In this document: positions 35,236-43,112 of the stretch, piece by piece
Layout of the letters: every line of letters begins with the position of its first letter
Position numbering within the stretch: position 1 is the first letter of the stretch
Assembly (NCBI RefSeq): GCF_900128945.1
Contig: NZ_FQUD01000001.1
Coordinates: 1,144,431 to 1,208,430, forward strand
Direction of reading: 5' to 3'
Length of the DNA: 64,000 nucleotides
DNA from: Chryseobacterium sp. OV279
Lineage (GTDB): Bacteria; Bacteroidota; Bacteroidia; Flavobacteriales; Weeksellaceae
The notes under the pieces: model-generated
What the model saw: only the letters and a program-made list of their open reading frames with translations
What the model was told of the DNA's origin: nothing
The model's database searches: none
Position numbers and translations under genes: made by a program

Positions 35236-36555
35236 TTATTTTACCTGAAGTACAGACCTGCTGTGGCTGAAATTTTCAAAACTAAACTTTCCGTGGTATT
35301 TTCCCATTCCGGAAGTTCCCACCCCTCCAAACGGTAAATAGTGAGATCCTACATGAATAATCGTACTGTTGATTTCAGCATCACCACTTGTAGTACGGTT
35401 CAGAACATCATCTGCAAATTCCTGATTTTCTGAGAAAACATATAAAGCTAATGGCTTAGGTCTGCTGTTTATTTCTTCCAGAGCCTCATCAATATCATTA
35501 TAGGTCAGTATCGGTAGGATAGGACCAAAAATTTCCTGTTGCATCACCTGATCATTCCAGGTCACCTGATCCATAAGAGTGGCTTCAAAATGACGGGTTT
35601 CAAGATCATACTTTCCACCGTATATTACTTTCTCGGGAGCAGCTTCTAAATAACCTGCAAGATGCTTGATCTGATTCTGGTTCACAATTTTTCCTATTTT
35701 CCCCAATGATCCATCGCTGTAAGTAGCATGTAAATAGGCTTTAAATTTTTCAACAAAAAGATCCTTCACAGATTCATGAATGTAGATATAATCCGGAGCA
35801 ACACAGGTTTGCCCGCAATTGATCCATTTTCCATAAGAAATTCTCGCCACAGCCTTATCCAGATCTGCATCATGATGAACAATCGTTGGTGATTTTCCTC
35901 CAAGTTCCAGCGTTAAAGGAATAAGCTGTTCAGCCGCTGCTTTCATGACAATTTTTCCAACGTTTGGACTTCCTGTAAAGAAAATATAATCGAAAGGAAG
36001 GCTCAGCAATAATGTGTTTTCTTCAATAGCTCCCTGAACTACCGCAACATAAGATTCTTCAAAAGATGCCTTAACAATATCTTCCAGAACTTTGGCCACG
36101 TGAGGCGTGTTTTCTGAAGGCTTAATGATCGCCGTATTCCCTGCAATCAAAGCACCGATAAGCGGGCTGAAGGTTAGCTGAACCGGGTAATTGAAAGGGC
36201 CTATGATGTAGTTCACTCCGTAAGGCTCATATATTATTTTGCTCACAACTTCCGCTCCGGACGGATGCGGTTTGGATTCTACCAGAGTGGGTTTTGCCCA
36301 TTCGTCTATATGGTCAAGCAGATAATCGAGTTCGCTCATGACAATTTGAATTTCCACATATTCCGCTTCTTTTCTGCTTTTTCCTAAATCAATATCCAAA
36401 GCCTCACAAAGAGCATTGGTATGACTGGAAAACACGTCACGGAATTTTCGCAGCTGTGCTTTTCTGAATTCAATATCTTTAGTCTGATTGGTTTTAAAAA
36501 AAGCCTTCTGTTGCTGGAATACTTCTCTTATTTTTTGTTCCGATTCTTGAGTCAT
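35236..36555 (-). CDS. NAD(P)-dependent aldehyde dehydrogenase
   Basis: 439 residues, in the short class-3-like group (ALDH3 type, no N-terminal extension). Motifs: IGPFNYPVQLTFSPLIGALIAGNT with the catalytic Asn of PFNYP, LELGGKSPTIV with the general-base Glu, catalytic Cys in NCGQTCVAPDY, and QEIFGPILPIL. The C-terminal LPFGGVGTSGMGKYHGKFSFENFSH is typical of fatty-aldehyde dehydrogenases. Soluble. It probably oxidises medium or long-chain aldehydes; no neighbour indicates a pathway. Confidence 0.93.
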   Translation of the reverse strand: MTQESEQKIREVFQQQKAFFKTNQTKDIEFRKAQLRKFRDVFSSHTNALCEALDIDLGKSRKEAEYVEIQIVMSELDYLLDHIDEWAKPTLVESKPHPSGAEVVSKIIYEPYGVNYIIGPFNYPVQLTFSPLIGALIAGNTAIIKPSENTPHVAKVLEDIVKASFEESYVAVVQGAIEENTLLLSLPFDYIFFTGSPNVGKIVMKAAAEQLIPLTLELGGKSPTIVHHDADLDKAVARISYGKWINCGQTCVAPDYIYIHESVKDLFVEKFKAYLHATYSDGSLGKIGKIVNQNQIKHLAGYLEAAPEKVIYGGKYDLETRHFEATLMDQVTWNDQVMQQEIFGPILPILTYNDIDEALEEINSRPKPLALYVFSENQEFADDVLNRTTSGDAEINSTIIHVGSHYLPFGGVGTSGMGKYHGKFSFENFSHSRSVLQVK

Positions 36556-36956
36556 TCTTTTATTATTTAATGATTAAAATGGGTGTTGAAATGGTATCAA
36601 TAAGTTAATTAAAATTGATACAACAAATGTATTGCCAAAAATTATATTGTGTACGATTTAAAATCTGATTTAGTCTAATTGGATGATTGATGTTTCCTAT
36701 TGGGGAATTTTAGAATCAGGAATCGAGAGCCAAGATTTTTAGACGTCAGATTTCAGATACCAGACTTCAGACGATAATTCGTTAGCTTAATAACTATTAA
36801 CCATTAACTAGCAACTCACCAACCAGCAGCCAAAATACACCTGCCTCCCAAAACTCTCCAACCCAAAAACTCTCCAACTCTCAAACCTGTAACTCTTCTG
36901 TTATATTAAATAGACTTAATTTTCCCAGTTGACATAAGATTTTTTATCTTTGGAAC
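36556..36956. repeat. Intergenic region carrying repeat A2 in reverse orientation
   Basis: Between divergent aldehyde dehydrogenase and holB. Repeat A occupies about 36700-36900 in reverse orientation (CAGATTTCAGATACCAGACT, TAACTAGCAACTCACCAACC), then pyrimidine-rich runs of CTCTCCAAC words. The holB promoter is at 36945-36952. Nothing else is visible. Confidence 0.7.
36945..36952 (+). promoter_or_regulatory. -7 promoter box of holB, leaderless
   Basis: TATCTTTG ends 4 bases before the ATG at 36957, predicting a leaderless or near-leaderless mRNA. A TTGAC word lies at 36929-36933. Confidence 0.55.
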
Positions 36957-38075
36957 ATGAATTGGGAGAACATCGCCGGACAGGAAAATCTGAAAAAACT
37001 TCTTCAGGAAAGCATCACCGAGAACAGAGTAAGCCATGCACAGCTTTTTTTAGGAAAAGAAGGCTATGGAACTTTTCCCATGGTTTTAGCTTATGCTAAG
37101 GAAGTCTTTAGACAGGAAAATGAGCATGCAGCCTCGAAAGTGGAGCATCTGAACCATCTGGATCTGCACTTCAGTTTCCCCGTTTTTACCGATAACAAAA
37201 ATTCGTTAAGCAAAAATAAATTCGAAGACTTCAGGGAAATGATCATGGCTTCTCCCTATGCGAGCTACGACGACTGGACCGCTTTTCTGGAATCTGAAAA
37301 TAAACAGCTTTTTATTTCCGCGGATGAAATAGATGACCAGAACCAGAAGTTTGCCCTGAAAAGTTTTGAAGGCGGAACCAAAATTCTCATCGTTTGGAGA
37401 GCTGATAAAATGAACGTTGCGGCAGCCAATAAATTTCTGAAGTTTTTAGAAGAACCGCCTGCAAAGACCCTTATTCTTCTGACCGCTGAAACGGCCAACG
37501 ATATTCTTCCGACTATTCTTTCCAGAACACAGATCGTGGAAGTTCCAAGGCTCAATGATGAGGATCTGGAAAACTATCTTAAAAAGAATGCTTCAGTTTC
37601 TGCTGAAAAGATAAGGGAGATTGTTCACGAAGCGCAGGGCGATCTAAATGATGCGCTAAAAATTTTAAATTCAGGACATAAAAGTGACGAATTTGAAAAG
37701 CTTTTCATCCAATGGGTGCGTGATGCATTTATGGTAAAAAAGAAACCTCAGTTCCTAAAAAGTATCATCTTCTGGGCCAGAGAAATTGCAGGATGGAACA
37801 GGGAAAAACAGAAAAATTTCCTGAACTACTGCTCAGAAATCTTCAGACTTGCCCTTCTTCAGAACTATCAGTCTGAAAATCTGGTCTATAAAAAGATCGA
37901 TGCAGACGGCTTCAACTGGGCCGGATTCTCGAAATTTATAAGCGGAGCCAATATTGAAAGTATCTTAGAGGAAATCAATACCGCGGATCTTCATCTGACA
38001 AGAAACGGAAATCCTAAAATTGTCTGGACAGATCTGGGGATAAAATTATCGCGCTACATTCACAAAAATTCATAG
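36957..38075 (+). CDS. holB: DNA polymerase III subunit delta-prime (clamp loader)
   Basis: 372 residues. Fits the delta-prime/HolB family: WENIAGQENLKKLLQESITENRVSHAQLF at the N terminus, a degenerate P-loop (FLGKEGYGTF, not GKT) so it does not bind ATP in the usual way, ILIVWRADKMNVAAANKFLKFLEEPPAKT and TILSRTQIVEVPRL (SRC-like arginine-finger motif). It is part of the clamp-loader complex that opens the beta clamp. Flanked by repeat A in reverse orientation upstream and forward orientation downstream. Confidence 0.9.
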   Translation: MNWENIAGQENLKKLLQESITENRVSHAQLFLGKEGYGTFPMVLAYAKEVFRQENEHAASKVEHLNHLDLHFSFPVFTDNKNSLSKNKFEDFREMIMASPYASYDDWTAFLESENKQLFISADEIDDQNQKFALKSFEGGTKILIVWRADKMNVAAANKFLKFLEEPPAKTLILLTAETANDILPTILSRTQIVEVPRLNDEDLENYLKKNASVSAEKIREIVHEAQGDLNDALKILNSGHKSDEFEKLFIQWVRDAFMVKKKPQFLKSIIFWAREIAGWNREKQKNFLNYCSEIFRLALLQNYQSENLVYKKIDADGFNWAGFSKFISGANIESILEEINTADLHLTRNGNPKIVWTDLGIKLSRYIHKNS

Positions 38076-38387
38076 AAAATTTCCTGCTTCACCTGAATTG
38101 GGTGACGGTTGCTGTTTTGTTTGTTGCTAGTTGCTTGTTTATGTGTTGCTAGTAATTAAGCCAACGAATTATCGTCTGATGTCTGATGTCTGGTATCTGA
38201 AATCTGAAATCTTGACTCTAAAAAAATCACTATTGACAATACCTTATCAAAATTACACTTGCTCCCAAAATAGAGGCACTTACTAAGAAAGCACCCACAC
38301 TTATTTATTCATAGTAAAGGGATATATTTTGTTTTAATAGCTTCATGGAACTATTAAAGAACTAAAACCACTAAAACAAAATATATT
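38076..38387. repeat. Intergenic region with repeat A3 and a large inverted repeat
   Basis: Repeat A copy at 38095-38235 (GTTGCTAGTTGCTTGTTTAT, AAGCCAACGAATTATCGTCT, GTCTGGTATCTGAAATCTGA). The last 66 bases hold the inverted repeat 38322-38386 before the S74 protein gene. Confidence 0.7.
38322..38386. promoter_or_regulatory. 15-bp perfect inverted repeat next to the start codon
   Basis: ATATATTTTGTTTTA (38322-38336) pairs with TAAAACAAAATATAT (38372-38386), ending 1 base before the ATG at 38388. A nested stem TTAATAG (38334-38340) / CTATTAA (38351-38357) lies inside. The left arm also contains a near -7 box (TATATTTTG). Confidence 0.7.
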
Positions 38388-39638
38388 ATGAAAAGAACAA
38401 GACTCCTTTTAGGTCTGTTATTGTCAATAGCAGCGCTCTCAGTTTCTGCCCAGAATGTATGGACAGGAACTTCAACACCTACCACAACTACCGGAAATGT
38501 CGGAATTGGAAATGCATCACCCCTTGCCAGATTGGATATAAACAGTGGTTCGGCAATCTCAGCCTTGAAAATAAATCATGTATATAAAATGTTTGGGACT
38601 AACACCCCCAATATTGTAGAAATATACAATCAGGTTGGAAATATACTTCCGCCTGTAGATCCGGTGATGATCAACTGGCTGAGCTATGGCGGTGTTTTCG
38701 GACTTCGGTCTTTGTCCAATACAGCTAATGAAAGCAGGATGATGTACAATGACAATCTGGGTAACCTGAAATCTTCAAATCTTACCATGTATTCAAGTCC
38801 TACATTTGGAAATGGGACCAGTATTAATTCTATACGAGGCGTAGCCTATTTAAGCTTTCTGAATGGTGGTAACGGCAGTGCCTCCGGGTTTGGTACAGTT
38901 TCAGGCGGTGCCAATGGAATTTATATGGCCAGATTGGGTGTGGGGGTTGATGCATCATCTACTTATGACGTGGATGTTTTTTATGGGTCAGTCAGAGCGC
39001 AGGCATTTGTTTTAAGTTCAGATAAAAAATTAAAGGATAATATTATGCCTTTAAAAGATCTTTCTTCCAAGTTGCTTAATATCAAGCCATACTCTTATAC
39101 TTTTAAGTCCAAGGAAGGAAATACAGACAAAAGAGCAGATAATGATAAACTGCACTTCGGTTTCATAGCCCAGGAAGTGGAAAAAGAATTCCCGAATCTG
39201 GTTACTATAGATGAGAAAGGAAATTATGCCCTCAATTATATTGAATTTATTCCGCTGCTGCTGAACGAACTTAAAGAGCAGAAAAGCGAAATCAAAGACC
39301 TTAAAGAAAGAATGGCCGTACTAGAAGCGAAGATCAACGGAGTTTCTGAAACAAAGAAAACGGTATCCGATAAACCAAGCTCTTCTTCATTTTCCCTAGA
39401 GCAGAACGTTCCGAATCCTTTTAACCAGGAAACGGTTATCCGGTTTAATGCTGCCGGAGAAAATGTATCCATCCTGGTGTATGATATGGGTGGGAGACAG
39501 CTCCAATCTATTCCTGTAAAAAGAGGTGAAAAGCAGATCAGTATCTCAGCCCGCACACTCACGCCCGGAACGTATCTTTACGGTCTTCAGGCTGACGGAA
39601 AATTAATTGATTCCAAAAAAATGATTGTTACCCAATAA
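38388..39638 (+). CDS. T9SS-secreted protein with endosialidase-chaperone (Peptidase S74) domain
   Basis: 416 residues. Signal peptide to about residue 21 (LSVSAQ). Residues 35-50 (GNVGIGNASPLARLDINSG) form the surface-protein/tail-fibre-like start. Residues about 205-300 are an S74 chaperone domain (SSDKKLKDNIMPLKDLSSKLLNIKPYSY; HFGFIAQEVEKEFPNLV), a self-cleaving trimerisation helper. A coiled coil (293-315, ELKEQKSEIKDLKERMAVLEAK) follows. The last 75 residues (LEQNVPNPFNQETVIRF ... GTYLYGLQADGKLIDSKKMIV) are a type A T9SS sorting tail, so it is exported by the PorU/PorV machinery in this window. Function unknown, possibly a trimeric surface fibre. Confidence 0.88.
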   Translation: MKRTRLLLGLLLSIAALSVSAQNVWTGTSTPTTTTGNVGIGNASPLARLDINSGSAISALKINHVYKMFGTNTPNIVEIYNQVGNILPPVDPVMINWLSYGGVFGLRSLSNTANESRMMYNDNLGNLKSSNLTMYSSPTFGNGTSINSIRGVAYLSFLNGGNGSASGFGTVSGGANGIYMARLGVGVDASSTYDVDVFYGSVRAQAFVLSSDKKLKDNIMPLKDLSSKLLNIKPYSYTFKSKEGNTDKRADNDKLHFGFIAQEVEKEFPNLVTIDEKGNYALNYIEFIPLLLNELKEQKSEIKDLKERMAVLEAKINGVSETKKTVSDKPSSSSFSLEQNVPNPFNQETVIRFNAAGENVSILVYDMGGRQLQSIPVKRGEKQISISARTLTPGTYLYGLQADGKLIDSKKMIVTQ

Positions 39639-39661
39639 AGATCCTGTTTTCAAAACAGAAG

Positions 39662-39687
39662 ATCCGGCCTTTCAGCCGGATTTTTTT
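39662..39687 (+). terminator. Terminator of the S74 protein gene
   Basis: ATCCGGC (39662-39668) / GCCGGAT (39675-39681) and T run. Confidence 0.85.
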
Positions 39688-39867
39688 ATGGAGTCAACTG
39701 AATAATCTATGTTCTAAGCCTGTTTTCGGGTAAATTAAGTTATCAGAATAGACTCATTTTGAAAGGAATATAACTAATTTTCACAGAGTATCCAAATTAG
39801 TTAGGCTCTAACTATATTAATTTTCAGCGATTTATATTAGCTAATATTAAAAGAACATTAAAAAATC

Positions 39868-39883
39868 AATCAATCGTTTGATT
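39868..39883. promoter_or_regulatory. Candidate TetR operator of the efflux operon
   Basis: AATCAA-TCGT-TTGATT, perfect 6-4-6 palindrome, covering the TTTG -33 element at 39877-39880 of the promoter whose -7 box is TACATTTG (39900-39907), 19 bases apart. Best explained as autoregulation by the TetR protein. Confidence 0.7.
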
Positions 39884-39907
39884 TTGTGAAAATCTTGTGT
39901 ACATTTG
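39877..39907 (+). promoter_or_regulatory. Complete Bacteroidetes promoter of the efflux operon
   Basis: -33 TTTG (39877-39880), 19-base spacer, -7 TACATTTG (39900-39907). It gives the start of an operon tetR-tolC-emrA-emrB. Confidence 0.75.
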
Positions 39908-39929
39908 CACCCTGAAAAATAGAATGACT

Positions 39930-40556
39930 ATGGTTTCAAAAGAAGAAAATATACTATTTGCCGCTGAGAAGCTTTTCGCTGAAAAAGGCTTTGAAGGAAC
40001 TTCCACCAGGGAAATCTCAAAGGCAGCGAATGTAAATATCTCTATGATTTCCTACTATTTCGGATCCAAGGAAAAACTGTACGAGAAATTGGTTGAGTAC
40101 AGAATGAATGAAGGACAGTTCTTCGCCAAAGATATTCTGGAAAGAACGGATATCAACGATTGGCAGAAGATAGAGAAAGTCGTAGACCAGTTTTCCGGAA
40201 GAGTAAGACATCACAAATGTTTTTACAGAATTATGCAGCGGGAGCAGCTTTATACACAAAATCCGCAGATCGTGGAATTTCTTAAGCAGACCAAGATGGG
40301 CTTTATCTCCATGTATTCTCAGGTTTTGGAAAGCGGGCTTAAAAAGGGAATTTTCACCAAAAATCCTCCCATTTATTTACTTCATGCTACGGTAAGCGGA
40401 ACTTTATTTTACGCATCCAATGCCAAGGAGATGTACAAAGAATTCCTGAACGATCCTGACGACGATGAAGTATTTGATGAAAAATATTACACAGAACTTA
40501 ATAAACATATAAAATATTTACTAAAAGACCTTTTAGGTTATGAAGAGAATAAATAA
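39930..40556 (+). CDS. TetR/AcrR family regulator of efflux operon
   Basis: About 208 residues from ATG 39930 (MVSKEENILFAAEKLFAEKG). The N-terminal helix-turn-helix domain (GFEGTSTREISKAANVNISMISYYFGSKEKLYEKL) is typical TetR; the remaining helices form the ligand pocket. In-frame ATGs are at 39924 and, before the mapped -7 box, at 39897, which is too early. The gene is first in an operon with tolC, whose start overlaps it by 17 bases, and a palindrome in the promoter is a likely operator. Confidence 0.9.
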   Translation: MVSKEENILFAAEKLFAEKGFEGTSTREISKAANVNISMISYYFGSKEKLYEKLVEYRMNEGQFFAKDILERTDINDWQKIEKVVDQFSGRVRHHKCFYRIMQREQLYTQNPQIVEFLKQTKMGFISMYSQVLESGLKKGIFTKNPPIYLLHATVSGTLFYASNAKEMYKEFLNDPDDDEVFDEKYYTELNKHIKYLLKDLLGYEENK

Positions 40557-41859
40557 CTCGGTGTTCGCATTATCCCTGTTTATGGGAATTGCAGCCATTA
40601 ATGCTCAGGAGAAAAAACAGCTCACTCTCGACGAAGCCGTGCAGCTGGGAATCCAGAACAGTAAAAACCTTAAGATCGATGCCGCCAAGATTGAAGAGGC
40701 TACAGCAGATCTTTTGGAAGCCAAAAACAGACAGCTTCCGGAACTGAAAGTGTCGGGAAGTTATATGTACCTTCCTATCAAGCCTACTATTGATCTAAAG
40801 ATTGGCGGTGGTTCAGGAGCAGCAGGAGCAAGTCCGGATGTACATCAGGTGGCTTACGGAACGGTTAATTTAAGTGTTCCGATCTACAGCGGCGGAAGAA
40901 TTAGGTACGGGATCCAGTCTGCAAAATACCTGGTGGAAGCTTCAAAACTGAGCACTGAGAATGATAAAATAGCGATTGCTTACAACGTAGCTCAGGCTTA
41001 CAATAATTTATTTAAAGCCAATCAGTCCATCAAAGTTTTAGAAGAAAACCTTACCGCTTCTCAAAAAAGAGATGAGACTTTTCTTAAACTGGAAAACAAT
41101 GGAGTCATCGCAAGAAATGACCGTTTAAAAGCCAATCTTCAGACTTCAAATATCGAGCTGCAATTGCTGGAAGCCAAAAACAACTACAATATTGCCAACA
41201 TCAATATGGATCTGTTGCTAGGGATTCCGGAAACTACAGAAATTGAAGTGGACCAGAATTATATCGATGAAGGTTCCGAAGTAAAAGCCGTTGATTATTA
41301 CGTCAATGAAGCCAGAGAAAACCGTAAAGACTTACAGGCTTTGGCTCAGCAGAGAAAAGCGGCCGAGCTTGGTTCAAAATCAGCAAAAGCTGAAAACCTT
41401 CCTTCAATAGCATTTACCGGAGGATATGTAGCGGCAGATGTTCCAAAAGTTCTTACCGTATACAATGCCGTGAATGTGGGAATCGGAATTTCTTACAATT
41501 TATCTAATATCTGGAAAGAAAATTCTTCATTGAGACAGTCTCAGGCAAGAGAAAAGCAGTTAGCGGCAACGGATGAGTTATTGAATGACAATATTAAGCT
41601 TGACGTGAACAGAGAATATCAGAATACAGATTACTCCAAAAAGAGAATATCTGTGTATGAGAAAGCTGCTGAACAGGCTAATGAAAATTACAGAATTACA
41701 AAAAATAAATATGATAACGGTTTGGCAACCATGACCGAACTTTTGGACGCGGATGCCGCTCAGATAGCATCAAATGTAGGGGTTATCAATGCAAAAGCAG
41801 ATGCAGCACTGGCTTACAGAAAACTATTACAAACTACAGGAACTTTAACATTTAAATAA
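40540..41859 (+). CDS. TolC family outer membrane efflux protein
   Basis: 439 residues with signal peptide (MKRINNSVFALSLFMGIAAINAQ). Two OEP repeats with long coiled-coil helices (LTLDEAVQLGIQNSKNLKID; ATADLLEAKNRQLPELKVSGSY; VAQAYNNLFKANQSIKVLEENLTASQKRDETFLKLENNGVIA). The duct protein that spans the outer membrane and works with the following membrane-fusion and MFS pump. It overlaps tetR by 17 bases and precedes emrA by 15 bases. Confidence 0.93.
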   Translation: MKRINNSVFALSLFMGIAAINAQEKKQLTLDEAVQLGIQNSKNLKIDAAKIEEATADLLEAKNRQLPELKVSGSYMYLPIKPTIDLKIGGGSGAAGASPDVHQVAYGTVNLSVPIYSGGRIRYGIQSAKYLVEASKLSTENDKIAIAYNVAQAYNNLFKANQSIKVLEENLTASQKRDETFLKLENNGVIARNDRLKANLQTSNIELQLLEAKNNYNIANINMDLLLGIPETTEIEVDQNYIDEGSEVKAVDYYVNEARENRKDLQALAQQRKAAELGSKSAKAENLPSIAFTGGYVAADVPKVLTVYNAVNVGIGISYNLSNIWKENSSLRQSQAREKQLAATDELLNDNIKLDVNREYQNTDYSKKRISVYEKAAEQANENYRITKNKYDNGLATMTELLDADAAQIASNVGVINAKADAALAYRKLLQTTGTLTFK

Positions 41860-41874
41860 AGATTAAGACCAAAA

Positions 41875-42978
41875 ATGGAAAATAATAATACACCAGCAAT
41901 TGAACCTAAAAAGAAAAAAAGTTTAGTTTTCCCGATCATTTTAGCGGTTGTCGTTGTGGTAGGAGGGATTTACGGATACAGAACTTATTCTTACGGACAG
42001 ATTCACGAAGAAACGGATGATGCTCAGATTGCTTCCAACATGAGCCCTGTTATTTCTAAAGTTTCAGGATATGTAACGCAGGTAAAAGTAAAAGATAATC
42101 AGTTTGTAAAGAAAGGAGATACTTTGGTGATCCTGGACAACAGAGACCAGAAAATGGCTTTGGTACAGGCTGAAGCAGCATTAACGACTGCAAAAAGCAA
42201 TATTTCAAACGCACAGGCTACTACTACAGCAACGTCTAAAAGCATCAATACTTCAGAGGCAGCTGTAACAACGGCCAATGCACAGATAGAAGCAGCAAAA
42301 GTAAACGTTTGGAAAACCAATCAGGATCTGAAAAGATATTCGGTTCTGGTAAAAGATCACTCGATTACAGAACAGCAATATGAGCAGGCTTTGGCCGCAA
42401 AACAGTCTGCAGACAGACAATTGCAGGTTTTGGTTGATCAGAGAAACCAGATCGCTCAGCAAACGAATGTAGCATCTTCTCAGACCGCTGCAAGTTCTCA
42501 GCAGATCAGCGTGGCAGGTTCAGTGGCTAAGCAGAGAGAAGTAGACGTAGAAAATGCAAGACTGAATCTTTCTTACACCATTATCCTGGCTCCGGAAGAC
42601 GGATTTGTAGGAAAAGTTCCAATCCAGGCAGGACAGTATTTACAGGCGGGATCTCAGTTATTCAGCTTAGTGAAGAATGACCAGAAATGGGTAGTAGCCA
42701 ACTTTAAAGAAACTCAGGTTGATAAAATGGTAGAAGGTCAGAAAGTGAAAATCGAGATTGATGCTTTCCCGGATACAGAATTTGACGGAGTGGTAAGTTC
42801 ATTCTCTCCGGCTACAGGTTCTACGTTCTCTATTCTTCCTCCGGATAACGCGAGTGGTAACTTCGTGAAAGTAGTACAAAGACTTCCTGTAAAAATTGAC
42901 TTTGTAAAACTGGACCCGAATATTGCTAAGAAGCTTAGAACGGGAATGAACGTGAAAGCAGAGGTTTCGCTTAAATAA
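41875..42978 (+). CDS. emrA: HlyD/EmrA-type membrane fusion protein
   Basis: 367 residues. One N-terminal membrane helix (residues 17-33, LVFPIILAVVVVVGGIYGY), biotinyl-lipoyl-like halves (DDAQIASNMSPVISKVSGYVTQVKVKDNQFVKKGDTLVIL; LSYTIILAPEDGFVGKVPIQAGQYLQAG) and a central alpha-hairpin of about 100 residues rich in Ala/Gln. EmrA-like proteins connect an MFS pump to TolC. Part of the same operon; the following emrB is 134 bases away because a repeat element (B) lies between them. Confidence 0.92.
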   Translation: MENNNTPAIEPKKKKSLVFPIILAVVVVVGGIYGYRTYSYGQIHEETDDAQIASNMSPVISKVSGYVTQVKVKDNQFVKKGDTLVILDNRDQKMALVQAEAALTTAKSNISNAQATTTATSKSINTSEAAVTTANAQIEAAKVNVWKTNQDLKRYSVLVKDHSITEQQYEQALAAKQSADRQLQVLVDQRNQIAQQTNVASSQTAASSQQISVAGSVAKQREVDVENARLNLSYTIILAPEDGFVGKVPIQAGQYLQAGSQLFSLVKNDQKWVVANFKETQVDKMVEGQKVKIEIDAFPDTEFDGVVSSFSPATGSTFSILPPDNASGNFVKVVQRLPVKIDFVKLDPNIAKKLRTGMNVKAEVSLK

Positions 42979-42984
42979 TATTAA

Positions 42985-43095
42985 AACTGTGAAATAAGTG
43001 AATTGTCAATTTTGCTGAAGCAAGTCAGTTGCTGAGGATAACATGAAATTGAAAATTGACAAACGAAGTTGATTAACCATTGACAATTCACCTTT
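42985..43095 (+). repeat. Repeat B copy inside the efflux operon
   Basis: GTGAATTGTCAATTTTGCTG, GAAATTGAAAATTGACAAAC and CATTGACAATTCACC words, related to 18955-19400. It separates emrA and emrB. Confidence 0.65.
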
Positions 43096-43112
43096 TTACA
43101 TCGTAAAAAACT

